Origin: Firmicutes bacterium UBA5486
Lineage (GTDB): Bacteria > Bacillota > UBA4882 > UBA10575
Length of the DNA stretch: 24,309 nt
Direction of reading: 5' to 3'
Assembly: GCA_002427045.1 (NCBI GenBank)
Contig: DIPO01000055.1
Coordinates: 13,277 to 37,585, forward strand
A model generated the notes under the pieces. That model searched no databases. It was not told the origin of the DNA and was given only the letters and a program-made list of their open reading frames with translations. The position numbers were made by a program, and so were the translations under genes. The stretch's first letter is position 1, and each line of letters begins with the position of its first letter. Shown piece after piece: positions 13,230-21,345 of the stretch.

Positions 13230-15296
13230 TTAGATCATCCTGCTAAGTCCTTCCCAAGTAACGGTCCATGAACCATCCTGCGGAAACCCAGGAGCATGAA
13301 AGCCAGGGCCACCATCCCACCCAGCCGCCATCATTGCTACTGCCATTAATAAACCACCATTTCCGGGCAGATATAATGGTAAATCATCTCTGGAAAGCTG
13401 GCAATTATGTCCATTAAGCAAGTATAGATTCTTCGGGGAGTCCCCGAGCAAAGCATCAACCGCCAGTTCTTGTCTGCCCAACCGGGCTGCGGTCATGGCA
13501 ATCACCGGGAAATCCCACCCCCATGATTTTTCCAGTTGCCAATCGGTAATTACCCGTTGCAAGGTATTTAGCATTACCTGATGATCTACTCCCCAACCGG
13601 GTAATACACCTAAAGCACAAAGCATTGAAGGGTGATCATGGTTAAAGTAGGGAGAAAAAGTATCAGGACAGTTTTCATGCGCCAGATAAACCTGGTCTTT
13701 TTCCGGAAGAGGCGAGAGTTTGGCCAAGACTTGCTCCCACTCGGGTTTCCGGTTTAAATTCAGCCGTTTACGCCATTTAATTGCCAGTTCCAACCCTAAT
13801 GCCCAGTAGGCTAATTCAAATGTTGGATTAATTGTTATCTCCGGCCGGTGGCATTCCTGGGCCGGAATGACCGGGGGCCCGAGTACGTAACGATCTCCTT
13901 CTTCCTCATAAACAGCATACGAAGCCAGAAAATCAGCAGTATTAAAGACAATCTCTTGATATTGCTCAAGAGTTTCGCGATTGGGGTGAGCCCGGTAACA
14001 TAATTCAGCATAATAAATTGGATGCGGTTGCTGCCAAATCAGCAACGGCCCAATCGATGATGGACTATCCAAACCGTTAGGCCCTACCATTTTTGGCCAA
14101 CGGGCACCAGCATAACCTTGGTTTCTAGCCAGTTCCTTTGCTTTTTCCAAAATATACTGGTACCACCAGAGACTCTTCTCCAATAGATGAATCCTGCCCC
14201 ATAAGGCAAAATGAGCCGCATGCCACCAATGCATCTCTAAATGAAACTTTCCATACCAACTATTGCAGGTCAATCCAGTTTCAGCCGGAGGTAAAGAGCC
14301 AGCACATTGAATCGCCGTCAGATATTGAGAGAGGATAACCCGCCTCTCCAGTTCAAAACCACGGGGATCCTTACTTTCTACCAATTCTACCATCCCGCCC
14401 TGCTTCCAGTAATTTTCCCAGTAGGTAGCTGCCGCTGCCATGGTTTCGGCAAATGAAGGTAAGGAGTAGCGAGGAAGATTAGGTGTGAATGCAGAGACAA
14501 ACTCTATACTCCCAACTTCAGGAGGGGTTAAATTAAAAGAGTGCTTTCCTGACCGCTGGAATTTTGCACCCGGGGAAGAGGAAATTTTATTAAAATAATA
14601 ATCTGCATCCAAGAGCCGTAAAAGGGTAAGCTGATTTTCATCATGAACGATTACATCGGTCCGGTGTTTATCCTCCTGTTCCCAGTCTGCAGCTGTTTTC
14701 TCCGGTGAACCATAAGGATAAGAAAACTTAACAGCTAATCTTCCTGTTGTAAGCAAAGGGGATTCAATCGAAACAGCCAGTAGATCACGGGTTGGATGGC
14801 AGCAAGTCTTAACCGTCACTGGAAGCCCTTCAACGGTAAAATTACTTACTATTAATCCCTGCCATAAATCAAGAGTTTGATGAATATTCTGTAGATCACT
14901 CATCTTCGCTGGTCTACCATCAGAGATTGTAATTATAAGTCCAATCCGTCCAAGATGGAGACGGTGCGGATTCTGCCGTAGCCAGTTATACTCTGCTTCC
15001 TGTCCTTCCGAACTCGTAATGTATCCAATCTTACGGCCATATGTATCATACATTTTTACCCGATAATCTTTAGACTTATAGGCCTTTTGTTCTCCATTCG
15101 CCGGTATAGTATGCCATCCCCATTGGGACATGGTACAAAGAGGCATTTTCTCTTCATAAGCTTCTGCAAAGGTTTGGAGTCCGGTAGGATCAGCAGTAAA
15201 AACAAATTCACCATTACCTACAGATAAAGGAGAAGCAAAATCAAACGCTGTTACTACTGGATTATGCTTTCTGACAAGAGTATAACGGTTTAGCAT
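13230..15296 (-). CDS. Six-hairpin glycosidase-like protein, unassigned family
   Basis: About 688 aa. An N-terminal beta-rich region (to about 290; SVGNGEFVFTADPTGLQTF, then LLAVSIESPL) is followed by a Trp-rich helical region typical of (alpha/alpha)6 six-hairpin glycosidases related to GH65/GH95. The segment ETGLTCNSWYGKFHLEMHWWH (start near 340) occupies the place of the conserved active-site strand, and PAQECHRPEITINPTFEL (about 478-495) is a second conserved-looking acidic loop; candidate catalytic residues are glutamates in these two. No signal peptide, so it is intracellular. I chose the ATG at 15296 because GGGAGG lies 8 bp upstream; in-frame starts further up have no such site. It is flanked by two esterases, suggesting trimming of imported decorated oligosaccharides. 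The sugar specificity is not determinable. Confidence 0.72.
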   Translation of the reverse strand: MLNRYTLVRKHNPVVTAFDFASPLSVGNGEFVFTADPTGLQTFAEAYEEKMPLCTMSQWGWHTIPANGEQKAYKSKDYRVKMYDTYGRKIGYITSSEGQEAEYNWLRQNPHRLHLGRIGLIITISDGRPAKMSDLQNIHQTLDLWQGLIVSNFTVEGLPVTVKTCCHPTRDLLAVSIESPLLTTGRLAVKFSYPYGSPEKTAADWEQEDKHRTDVIVHDENQLTLLRLLDADYYFNKISSSPGAKFQRSGKHSFNLTPPEVGSIEFVSAFTPNLPRYSLPSFAETMAAAATYWENYWKQGGMVELVESKDPRGFELERRVILSQYLTAIQCAGSLPPAETGLTCNSWYGKFHLEMHWWHAAHFALWGRIHLLEKSLWWYQYILEKAKELARNQGYAGARWPKMVGPNGLDSPSSIGPLLIWQQPHPIYYAELCYRAHPNRETLEQYQEIVFNTADFLASYAVYEEEGDRYVLGPPVIPAQECHRPEITINPTFELAYWALGLELAIKWRKRLNLNRKPEWEQVLAKLSPLPEKDQVYLAHENCPDTFSPYFNHDHPSMLCALGVLPGWGVDHQVMLNTLQRVITDWQLEKSWGWDFPVIAMTAARLGRQELAVDALLGDSPKNLYLLNGHNCQLSRDDLPLYLPGNGGLLMAVAMMAAGWDGGPGFHAPGFPQDGSWTVTWEGLSRMI

Positions 15297-15441
15297 AATA
15301 GCAGCCTCCCTTTTCATCGTTTCTCTTCTTTGCATTAAGTAGTCTCATATTTCAAGGATTTAAGATTTAACCAATTAAAAATTGGAGTTGAATAAATCAA
15401 CAAAAGAGGCATTTCCCGAATTGATCAAATGAATTCCAAAT

Positions 15442-15460
15442 GTAATCAGGCAATTCCTAA
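15442..15460 (-). repeat. GGAATTGC-type intergenic motif, copy 6
   Basis: GTAATCAGGCAATTCCTAA on the plus strand (TTAGGAATTGCCTGATTAC reversed), 4 bp beyond the stop of the acetyl-xylan-esterase-like gene. Confidence 0.5.
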
Positions 15461-15463
15461 TTT

Positions 15464-16534
15464 CTACAACCAACTTTTTAAAAACTCAAGTGTTTTTTCT
15501 CCATTCCACTGGTGAGCACCGTCAAAAACATGGTGGTAAAGTTGTTGCTCACTTCCATATAATTGATAAGCTCTCCGGGTAATCTCTACCTGTTCGCGAA
15601 CATCTTCCAATCCCCGCTCCCCATTAAGTGGATCCTTGGCTCCACTTTCAATCAGCAATGGCCTTGGAGCAATTAAAGCTCCTAAATCACCGATATCAAT
15701 ATACTCCCAAAGATGCGGTATATAATTACACCCACATTTATTTGTTTTAAAAATCGTCCCTTTAAACCCATGAAAATAACCACTTACTACCGCACATTTA
15801 ATTCTGTCATCTAAAGCGGTAAGCCAAAGGGTTTGCCAACCGCCTCCAGAAAAGCCACAACAGCCAATCGCCTCTGGATTACAAATACTACAAGTTTCAA
15901 TATAATCAATCAAACGCCTTAAATCCCAGACCCACATCCCCATCAGCGATTGACCTAAGCTAATCGCAATATTATTCAGCTCATTACAGGAACTTCCAAG
16001 CAATTGTTCCGCCTTATTACCCTGGAGCATAGACTCCCGGCGCTCACCGGCTCCTCTGGCATCAGGACAAAAAACAATATAACCCGCCCGTACCAATTGA
16101 ACACCATAATCAGCATTGTATTTTTTTATCCCCTCTTTAATTGGGAGCATCTCTGTTCTACCAGCCACTCCTTCTTTACCACCTCCACCGTGACCATGCG
16201 GAGTAATAATCGAAGCCCTTTGTTCCTGCTCTTTCAGATCATCCGGTATTAAAACATAGGTTGGCATCCAAACATCCGGCTCGGTTTGGAGAATTACCTT
16301 TTTCCTTAAGTAACCATCACATTGTTCAACCTCTAACACCTCTGGTTTTAAGTCAGAAGCCTCCATTCTAGTTAAACCGGAAATCTCACTTAAGACCTCT
16401 CTCAGCTTTTTCTTCCATTCTTGATGCTCTTTGGTGTTTTCTGCACTAAGACCAAGTTTTCTACTGTTTTTATCATAGACATTTAATAAATGCTTTTCAA
16501 TCGTAAAGTATCTTTCCCTTCCTGCTTCATCCAT
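15464..16534 (-). CDS. Alpha/beta hydrolase, acetyl-xylan-esterase-like
   Basis: About 356 aa, cytoplasmic. Fold marks: ITPHGHGGGGKEG oxyanion region (near 110-122), FCPDARGAGERRE, nucleophile S229 in GFSGGGWQ, acid D301 in SGAKDPLNG and histidine H341 in FDGAHQWNG. It resembles Abhydrolase_7/CE7-like deacetylases of polysaccharide loci. The start at 16534 (MDEAGRERYF) follows AAAGGAAG by 9 bp. The frame stays open another 58 codons upstream, but that stretch contains the dispersed hairpin repeat and a promoter candidate and looks non-coding. As first gene after a terminator it likely opens the transcription unit with the glycosidase and second esterase. Confidence 0.82.
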   Translation of the reverse strand: MDEAGRERYFTIEKHLLNVYDKNSRKLGLSAENTKEHQEWKKKLREVLSEISGLTRMEASDLKPEVLEVEQCDGYLRKKVILQTEPDVWMPTYVLIPDDLKEQEQRASIITPHGHGGGGKEGVAGRTEMLPIKEGIKKYNADYGVQLVRAGYIVFCPDARGAGERRESMLQGNKAEQLLGSSCNELNNIAISLGQSLMGMWVWDLRRLIDYIETCSICNPEAIGCCGFSGGGWQTLWLTALDDRIKCAVVSGYFHGFKGTIFKTNKCGCNYIPHLWEYIDIGDLGALIAPRPLLIESGAKDPLNGERGLEDVREQVEITRRAYQLYGSEQQLYHHVFDGAHQWNGEKTLEFLKSWL

Positions 16535-16540
16535 TTTATC

Positions 16541-16588
16541 TTTCTTCCTTTCATGTGCCCCAGCTTGCTGGGGTGGACGACTACCTAG
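16541..16588 (-). repeat. Dispersed hairpin repeat, copy 2
   Basis: Core CCCCAGCTTGCTGGGG at 16558-16573, identical to the core at 2313-2328, with conserved flanks on both sides (CTAGGTAGTC and CACATGAAAGGA on the minus strand). Here the hairpin sits directly in front of the esterase gene's ribosome site, so it lies in the 5' leader of that mRNA. Confidence 0.75.
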
Positions 16589-16615
16589 AAAATACAGCTC
16601 TCGTCGCTCGTATGA

Positions 16616-16644
16616 ATGACCGCCTTTGTAAGCTTTAGATGAAA
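16616..16644 (-). promoter_or_regulatory. Possible promoter for the esterase-glycosidase unit
   Basis: On the minus strand TTGAGT, a 17-bp spacer, then TCTAAA, each hexamer four of six to consensus. It sits between the upstream terminator and the hairpin repeat, the place where a promoter is expected. The match is modest. Confidence 0.4.
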
Positions 16645-16679
16645 GTTCAATTTTCGACTCAAACCGGCATGAGCAACTG

Positions 16680-16743
16680 AAAAAAAGAGAGAAAAGTCTA
16701 TCCTTCAATTCTTCTAAGAATGAAAGTGCCTTTCCTCTCTTTT
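16680..16743 (-). terminator. Terminator after the Gfo/Idh/MocA gene
   Basis: On the minus strand AAAAGAGAGGAAAG (from 16743) pairs with CTTTTCTCTCTTTTTT (ending about 16680), with one bulge and an inner TTCTTAGAAGAA-type helix, and ends in a T-run. It separates the redox/oxidoreductase side from the carbohydrate side. Confidence 0.75.
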
Positions 16744-16772
16744 ATAATTAAAATTAAGAATTAATCCTGATT

Positions 16773-17972
16773 CTACCAGCTAAGCTGATCAAGATATGCT
16801 TTTAAATCAACTTTACTTGCTGGTTTTGCCCATGAAGCCCCAACTTCGCTCGGAAGGAGCTGCCGTTCATAACAGTCTTTGAGCACATCTCCCAATCCTT
16901 TAACATAAATAGCTTCTTCTCCTTTGACCACTAGTTCAGCAGGATAATTTGTAATTCCGGCTTTTTGCGCACCATTGATGCAAACCGTATGCGCTAGTGC
17001 TGCCTCAATCCCACAAGGGATCGGAGTACCACTTCTTACCGCATCAATACAAATCCATAATTTTCTTCTTCGGTTTAAAAAGGGATCACCATAATGCTTG
17101 GTGGTACCATCTTTAAAGACTGCCCTAATCTCTCCTGAACTACCATCTTTTTCATCATAATAGACTGTAGCTTTATCAAACTCAAAACAAAAACTGGGTT
17201 CAAGACGTTCTTTGGTAGCATGAGTAGCTAAAAAGAGTATATCTGCCCCTTCTCGAGTTTTGATTCTAATCGCCGCTGTATCATAATTTTCAATCTGGTT
17301 AGCCCGATAAAGTTCAACATCAAGTTCCAAAGGAACTGCACTCCGATCAGTTTTTTCTCCTATTACATAAAACATATTATGTAGGAAATGGGCGGTCGCA
17401 TTATTAGCCACACTATCCAAGATCCAGTTCCCCTTTTGATCACGGATTTTCCCAGCCCAGCTACTTCTAGTATAATAGGCAAAATCCCGGGGCCATAAAA
17501 CTATGGTCTTTAAGCTCTTAGGACGTCCCAGTTTACCTGTAAGCGCATCTTGTTTCAAAGAAGATATAGCTTCGCTAAATGACCATTGATAGCCAATACC
17601 CACAAATTTTCCGGCCTGATCCCGGGCTTTAATCATTCTCAATGCTTCCTCTACAGTAGCACTCACCGGTTTCTCACAAAGGACATTACTACCATAAGAC
17701 AAAGCCAAACAAGTCTGTTCACTGTGAAATTGAATTGGCGAAGAGATTACAACAAGATCTGCCTGGTGTTCGGCATAAAACTCTTCCATCGTATGATAAA
17801 TTGGCACATTCAATTTTTTAAGTTTCTCGATACTTTTACATTTTTCTGGCGCCGGATCAACAGCTCCTGCAATTTTAAAGATCTCTTCACCTTTATAATT
17901 TAATAATTCTTCTACATATCCATTCCCGTAACCTCCGATTCCTACCAGCAAAATTGCAACAGATTTTCCCAC
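16773..17972 (-). CDS. Gfo/Idh/MocA-family NAD(P)-dependent oxidoreductase
   Basis: About 399 aa. N-terminal Rossmann fold VAILLVGIGGYGNGY, then GAVDPAPEKC, VVISSPIQFHSEQ and the family's EKP motif in VLCEKPVSATVEEA (Lys is the usual catalytic residue). The C-terminal beta-sheet domain includes GNWILDSVANNATAHFLHNM, matching the conserved substrate-site histidine region. The GTG at 17972 has GGAAAGGAAG 7 bp upstream, whereas the ATG at 18041 has no ribosome site, so the shorter form is preferred. Members oxidise or reduce sugars, inositols and sugar derivatives. It follows the SIMPL gene and precedes a terminator; its substrate is unknown, but the neighbouring sugar genes suggest a carbohydrate. 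Confidence 0.88.
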   Translation of the reverse strand: MGKSVAILLVGIGGYGNGYVEELLNYKGEEIFKIAGAVDPAPEKCKSIEKLKKLNVPIYHTMEEFYAEHQADLVVISSPIQFHSEQTCLALSYGSNVLCEKPVSATVEEALRMIKARDQAGKFVGIGYQWSFSEAISSLKQDALTGKLGRPKSLKTIVLWPRDFAYYTRSSWAGKIRDQKGNWILDSVANNATAHFLHNMFYVIGEKTDRSAVPLELDVELYRANQIENYDTAAIRIKTREGADILFLATHATKERLEPSFCFEFDKATVYYDEKDGSSGEIRAVFKDGTTKHYGDPFLNRRRKLWICIDAVRSGTPIPCGIEAALAHTVCINGAQKAGITNYPAELVVKGEEAIYVKGLGDVLKDCYERQLLPSEVGASWAKPASKVDLKAYLDQLSW

Positions 17973-18062
17973 AATTAATCTTCCTTTCCGGCGTTTAGTC
18001 ATGCTAAATGGCTTCTTTTCCTTGTCTGTTTTTCCTGCCATCCAAGAAAGTTTTAACAGATT

Positions 18063-18788
18063 CTATTCAAGTTCAAAACTAACAGTCAGGGCAGCTCTTA
18101 CTCTGATCTGCCCTGGAGCAATCGTGCTTTCTCCGGAATCAGCGAGGTTTTCGCCATAAGTTTTTAAAGCTGAATACCGTCCTGCTTCTACTGGAATAAA
18201 ATTGGTTCCTTCCTCCCGGATTAAATAAGGTTTCCCTATCTTCTGTCCTAACTGGCTTGCCAACATAGTAGCTTTTTGTTGGGCTGCCTTCACAGCCAAG
18301 GCCTGAACCTGATTTTTATATTTATTTAATTCACTGGTTTGAAATTGAATACCATAAATATAATTGACACCTTCCTCCAGGATACTACTGAAATAATTCT
18401 CAAACTTAGAGAGATCCTTTAACTGTACCAGAATACTTTTCCGCACAAAATAACCAATAAACTCTCCTTTTTCATAATTATTACGGTATCTGGGCTCAAT
18501 ACTAATCTGACCGGTTTGAATATACTTTGCTTCTATTTTGTACTTTTCAGCCAGAGCAATTACTTTACGTACCCGGTCATCATTAGACTTTTTAGCTGCC
18601 GTCAAATTTTTATCGCTGGTTTCTACTGCCATTGAGATTAATACTTCATCAGGAGCCACCTGAAGTTCAGCCTCACCTAATACTGTAATAAGGCGGGGAT
18701 TATTAACCCCCCAAGCCGGGATGGTTAATCCCAAAAGCATAACTACCATACAAAATATTATCCCTATGTTTTTTTGAAACTTATTCAT
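18063..18788 (-). CDS. Secreted SIMPL-domain (DUF541) protein
   Basis: 241 aa. The N-terminal Sec signal (hydrophobic IGIIFCMVVMLLGLTIPAWG, cleavage probably after AWG) has no lipobox, so the protein should be exported and soluble. The rest is a single SIMPL domain: ITVLGEAELQVAPDEVLI opening strand, AAKKSNDDRVRKVI helix, IQTGQISIEPRY, and a closing IRVRAALTVSFELE strand. Proteins of this family are envelope or periplasmic (BP26/YggE-like) with ill-defined roles in stress tolerance and oligomer formation. AAGGGGG precedes the ATG. It lies 165 bp after rex and may be a separate transcription unit together with the Gfo/Idh/MocA gene. Confidence 0.87.
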   Translation of the reverse strand: MNKFQKNIGIIFCMVVMLLGLTIPAWGVNNPRLITVLGEAELQVAPDEVLISMAVETSDKNLTAAKKSNDDRVRKVIALAEKYKIEAKYIQTGQISIEPRYRNNYEKGEFIGYFVRKSILVQLKDLSKFENYFSSILEEGVNYIYGIQFQTSELNKYKNQVQALAVKAAQQKATMLASQLGQKIGKPYLIREEGTNFIPVEAGRYSALKTYGENLADSGESTIAPGQIRVRAALTVSFELE

Positions 18789-18893
18789 TCACGTTCCCCC
18801 TTGCTCTAAAGTAAGCTTTATTTGGGTAAACGTCGGTTCCTTCCACAAGTTCCTTTAATTTACTGGTATTTAAGTAATTGTATAATTCAAAGA

Positions 18894-18923
18894 AAGCCTT
18901 CGAAGCTAAAAACATCAAAGGCT
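18894..18923 (-). terminator. Possible weak terminator after rex
   Basis: AAGCCTT (18894-18900) and AAAGGCT (18917-18923) pair over six bases around a 16-base loop, followed on the minus strand by TTCTTTG. Weak stem and poor T-run; it may allow read-through. Confidence 0.35.
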
Positions 18924-18953
18924 AACTTTCATACAATAACAAGCATTAACTCG

Positions 18954-19622
18954 TTACACTTCTTCTTGTTGTTGCATTTGGAAAGAAAGAATCATTAAGC
19001 TCTCGCCAATATGAACATGTTCCACACAAACCTGCTCCGGAACCTTCAAAGAAACCGGAGCAAAATTCCAGATCCCTTTAATCCCAAATTCGACTAGCAG
19101 ATCGGCTACTTCCTGTGCCGCTGCCGTAGGGGTACAAATAATACCGATCTCGGCCGGTGCCGCTGTTAAATATTTACCTAGATCCTTTATATCCTTTACT
19201 ACAAGGTTATTGATATTACTCCCAATGACCTGTGGATCATGATCAAAGATGGCTTCGATCATAAATCCTCGCTTATTAAAATTATCATAATTGGCAATTG
19301 CTCTCCCCAGATGTCCGGCTCCGATCAGAACCATTGTTGTTTTATTATCTAAACCCAGAATCTCATTGATCTCATTCAACAGGTAACTAACACGGTAACC
19401 ATACCCTTGCTGTCCAAAAGAACCAAACAAACTAAGATCCTGTCTAAGTTGGGAAGCAGTAATCTTCATCTTAGCTGCTAGTTCTCGGGAAGAAATACGT
19501 TCTACTTCTTTAGCAGCTAATTCCGACAGAAATCTTTGGTACCTTGGCAATCTCTTAATTACTGCGATAGGAATTCCTATATATTTATCTGTTTCCGACT
19601 TTCTACCAATTTCAGGATGCAA
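18954..19622 (-). CDS. rex: Redox-sensing transcriptional repressor Rex
   Basis: 222 aa, full length. An N-terminal winged helix (about 15-85; IPIAVIKRLPRYQRFL, ISSRELAAKMKITASQLRQDLS, FGQQGYGY) is followed by a Rossmann domain with GAGHLG (101-106) and FDHDPQVIG, and a C-terminal swapped helix. Rex leaves DNA when NADH rises and controls fermentation and hydrogenase genes. The start is a TTG at 19622 with GGGGAGG 6 bp upstream. It overlaps the end of the hydrogenase gene by 11 bp, so translation is coupled. Being co-transcribed with hydrogenase proteins links it to control of H2 metabolism. No clear Rex palindrome is visible in front of its own operon. Confidence 0.95.
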   Translation of the reverse strand: MHPEIGRKSETDKYIGIPIAVIKRLPRYQRFLSELAAKEVERISSRELAAKMKITASQLRQDLSLFGSFGQQGYGYRVSYLLNEINEILGLDNKTTMVLIGAGHLGRAIANYDNFNKRGFMIEAIFDHDPQVIGSNINNLVVKDIKDLGKYLTAAPAEIGIICTPTAAAQEVADLLVEFGIKGIWNFAPVSLKVPEQVCVEHVHIGESLMILSFQMQQQEEV

Positions 19623-21066
19623 ACTGATCCTCCCCTTTATTCTCCGTTGTTTTTCGTAGGGCTCTAGTAGCTACCTTAGTATTGACAAGTGTCCCCGGGC
19701 CGCCAATACACCCACCTTCACAGCCCATTCCTTCTATAAAATCGTAAGATTCTATTCCTTTTGAGACTTTTTTCAAAAGATCCATACAATCTTTGATCCC
19801 GGAAGCAGATATTTTTTTAATTTCTGCTGCCCCATCTTCTTCTGTTACAGCCGTCATCACTCCACCGGAACGGGCAAAATTCACCCCGCTAGCCGAAGGA
19901 GTCCCTCCGGTAATTCTCTCAACAGCCGGCTCGCAATCAGCCAGGTTAATTTCAGCAGCTACTAAGATTGCTGCCAATTCTTCAAAAGTAAGTACTGCAT
20001 CAATTAAGCCTACCCCTGCATGCTTGGCTTCACCTTTTTTCGCAATACAGGGGCCAATAAATACGGTTTTGGCCTTAGGATCCGCTTTTTTAACCATCTC
20101 AGCGGTAACCAACATCGGAGATTTAGTCGTAGAGAGATGCGTAGCCAGAGAAGGAAAGTTTTTCTCAATCAAGTTTTTAAATGATGGGCAACAAGAATTG
20201 AATAAAGTTTCGCCTTCCTTTATTTTCTCCCTTAGTTCCTGGCTTTCTTCTTTCCCGACTTGATCCGCACCTAAAGCCACTGGAATTACTTCGGAAAATC
20301 CCAGCTTTTTTAATCCGGAAACCAGGCGAGGCCAGTTAACCATCGGCCCAAACTGTCCGGCGATCGAAGGAGCAACCAGAGCCTTAGTGGAAAAGCTTCC
20401 TGTTTTTAAAAACGCAATCACTTGTAGAATCTCGGAACGATCAGAGATTGCCCCAAAGGGACAGGCCACAACACAAGCACCACATTCCACGCATTTTTCA
20501 TGATCAATCTTCGAAGTACTATTTTCTCCCGGGCTAATTGCTCCGACAGCACAAGCTCTAGTACACGGCCGTTCAATTTCTAAAATTGCACCAAAACGGC
20601 AGGCTTTAACACAAAGGCCGCACTCCACACAAAGTTCTTTATTAATATAAGCACGATTATTAACAATCTCAATAGCATTACGGGGGCAAGCATTAAGACA
20701 ATTATGAGCAACACAATTCCGGCAAGCATTAGTAACCACTATCTTTTCGATCGGACAATGGTCACAGGCTTTCTCAATAATTGAGATCATTGGTTGAGCT
20801 TGAGCCTGATTATTAAGTGATTCTGACTCCTGAATCAGGCTGGATAATCTGGCCTTATCCGATAAGTCCGCACCCATTGCCAGTTTAATTCGATCAGTCA
20901 AAATTGCCCGTTCCTTATATTCGCAGCAGCGATAATTTTTAATACCATCATTTGTTAGTTTTCTTGGTAAAGAATCGATCTCCTCTATTCTGCCCTGCCA
21001 TGCTAAAGTTGCTACTTCTTTTAGTACTTTTCTTTTAATTACGGTTATTTCCGAAATTCCTGCCAT
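19612..21066 (-). CDS. [FeFe] hydrogenase, group B-type
   Basis: About 484 aa. N-terminal helical part with the group B mark YRCCEYKERAIL, then cysteine-rich ferredoxin-like repeats (ACDHC, CRNCVAHNCLNACP, CVECGLCVKAC, CVECGACVVACP), then an H-cluster domain. The four expected H-cluster cysteines are visible in NSCCPSF (291-294 region), GPCIAKKGE (C339) and GCEGGCIGGP (C449, C453). The lysine of the PCxAKK motif is present, but the classical GGGQ tail is replaced by GGPG. The role is probably ferredoxin-linked H2 evolution or H2 sensing. The ATG at 21066 has AAAGGTG 9 bp upstream; the in-frame GTG at 21078 lies within that site. It sits 21 bp after the [2Fe-2S] gene. No maturation genes (HydEFG) are in the window. 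Confidence 0.87.
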   Translation of the reverse strand: MAGISEITVIKRKVLKEVATLAWQGRIEEIDSLPRKLTNDGIKNYRCCEYKERAILTDRIKLAMGADLSDKARLSSLIQESESLNNQAQAQPMISIIEKACDHCPIEKIVVTNACRNCVAHNCLNACPRNAIEIVNNRAYINKELCVECGLCVKACRFGAILEIERPCTRACAVGAISPGENSTSKIDHEKCVECGACVVACPFGAISDRSEILQVIAFLKTGSFSTKALVAPSIAGQFGPMVNWPRLVSGLKKLGFSEVIPVALGADQVGKEESQELREKIKEGETLFNSCCPSFKNLIEKNFPSLATHLSTTKSPMLVTAEMVKKADPKAKTVFIGPCIAKKGEAKHAGVGLIDAVLTFEELAAILVAAEINLADCEPAVERITGGTPSASGVNFARSGGVMTAVTEEDGAAEIKKISASGIKDCMDLLKKVSKGIESYDFIEGMGCEGGCIGGPGTLVNTKVATRALRKTTENKGEDQFAS

Positions 21067-21087
21067 CTCTATCCACACCTTTCATCT

Positions 21088-21333
21088 CTATTTTTCGGAT
21101 TTCAACTCTTCCTTGATCACTTGGAGTACTTTTTCTGGTGTAGCTTTATAAATTATTTTGTCACCAACTAAAACACAAGGCCCTTTTTCGCACGCACCAA
21201 AACAACTGGTATAGCCCATCTCTATCCGACTTAGATCTTGATCCGGCATATTCTCTAAAGCCTCGATTATTTCTTGATTTCCCATCAAGTGACATGATGT
21301 TCCCGCACAAACTTTCACCGGTATCTTCGTCAT
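21088..21333 (-). CDS. Thioredoxin-fold [2Fe-2S] protein
   Basis: 81 aa, resembling stand-alone [2Fe-2S] ferredoxins with the NuoE-like thioredoxin fold such as Thermotoga TM1420. Cluster ligands are C9 and C14 in CAGTSC and C44 and C48 in TSCFGAC; a fifth cysteine follows in KGPCV. AGGAGGAG lies 6 bp before the ATG. It lies between the phosphatase and the hydrogenase genes with gaps of 12 and 21 bp, which argues for a direct electron-transfer or sensing role between the two H-cluster proteins. It lacks the N-terminal helical part of full NuoE. Confidence 0.9.
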   Translation of the reverse strand: MTKIPVKVCAGTSCHLMGNQEIIEALENMPDQDLSRIEMGYTSCFGACEKGPCVLVGDKIIYKATPEKVLQVIKEELKSEK

Positions 21334-21345
21334 TTTAATCTCCTC

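Noticed and set aside
16535..16708. 58-codon N-terminal extension of the acetyl-xylan-esterase-like gene
   Set aside because: It includes the dispersed hairpin repeat and has no domain similarity; a good ribosome site precedes the ATG at 16534.
17973..18041. Longer start (ATG) of the Gfo/Idh/MocA gene
   Set aside because: No ribosome site in front; the extension is Lys/Arg-rich and atypical, and the GTG at 17972 has a strong site at 7 bp.
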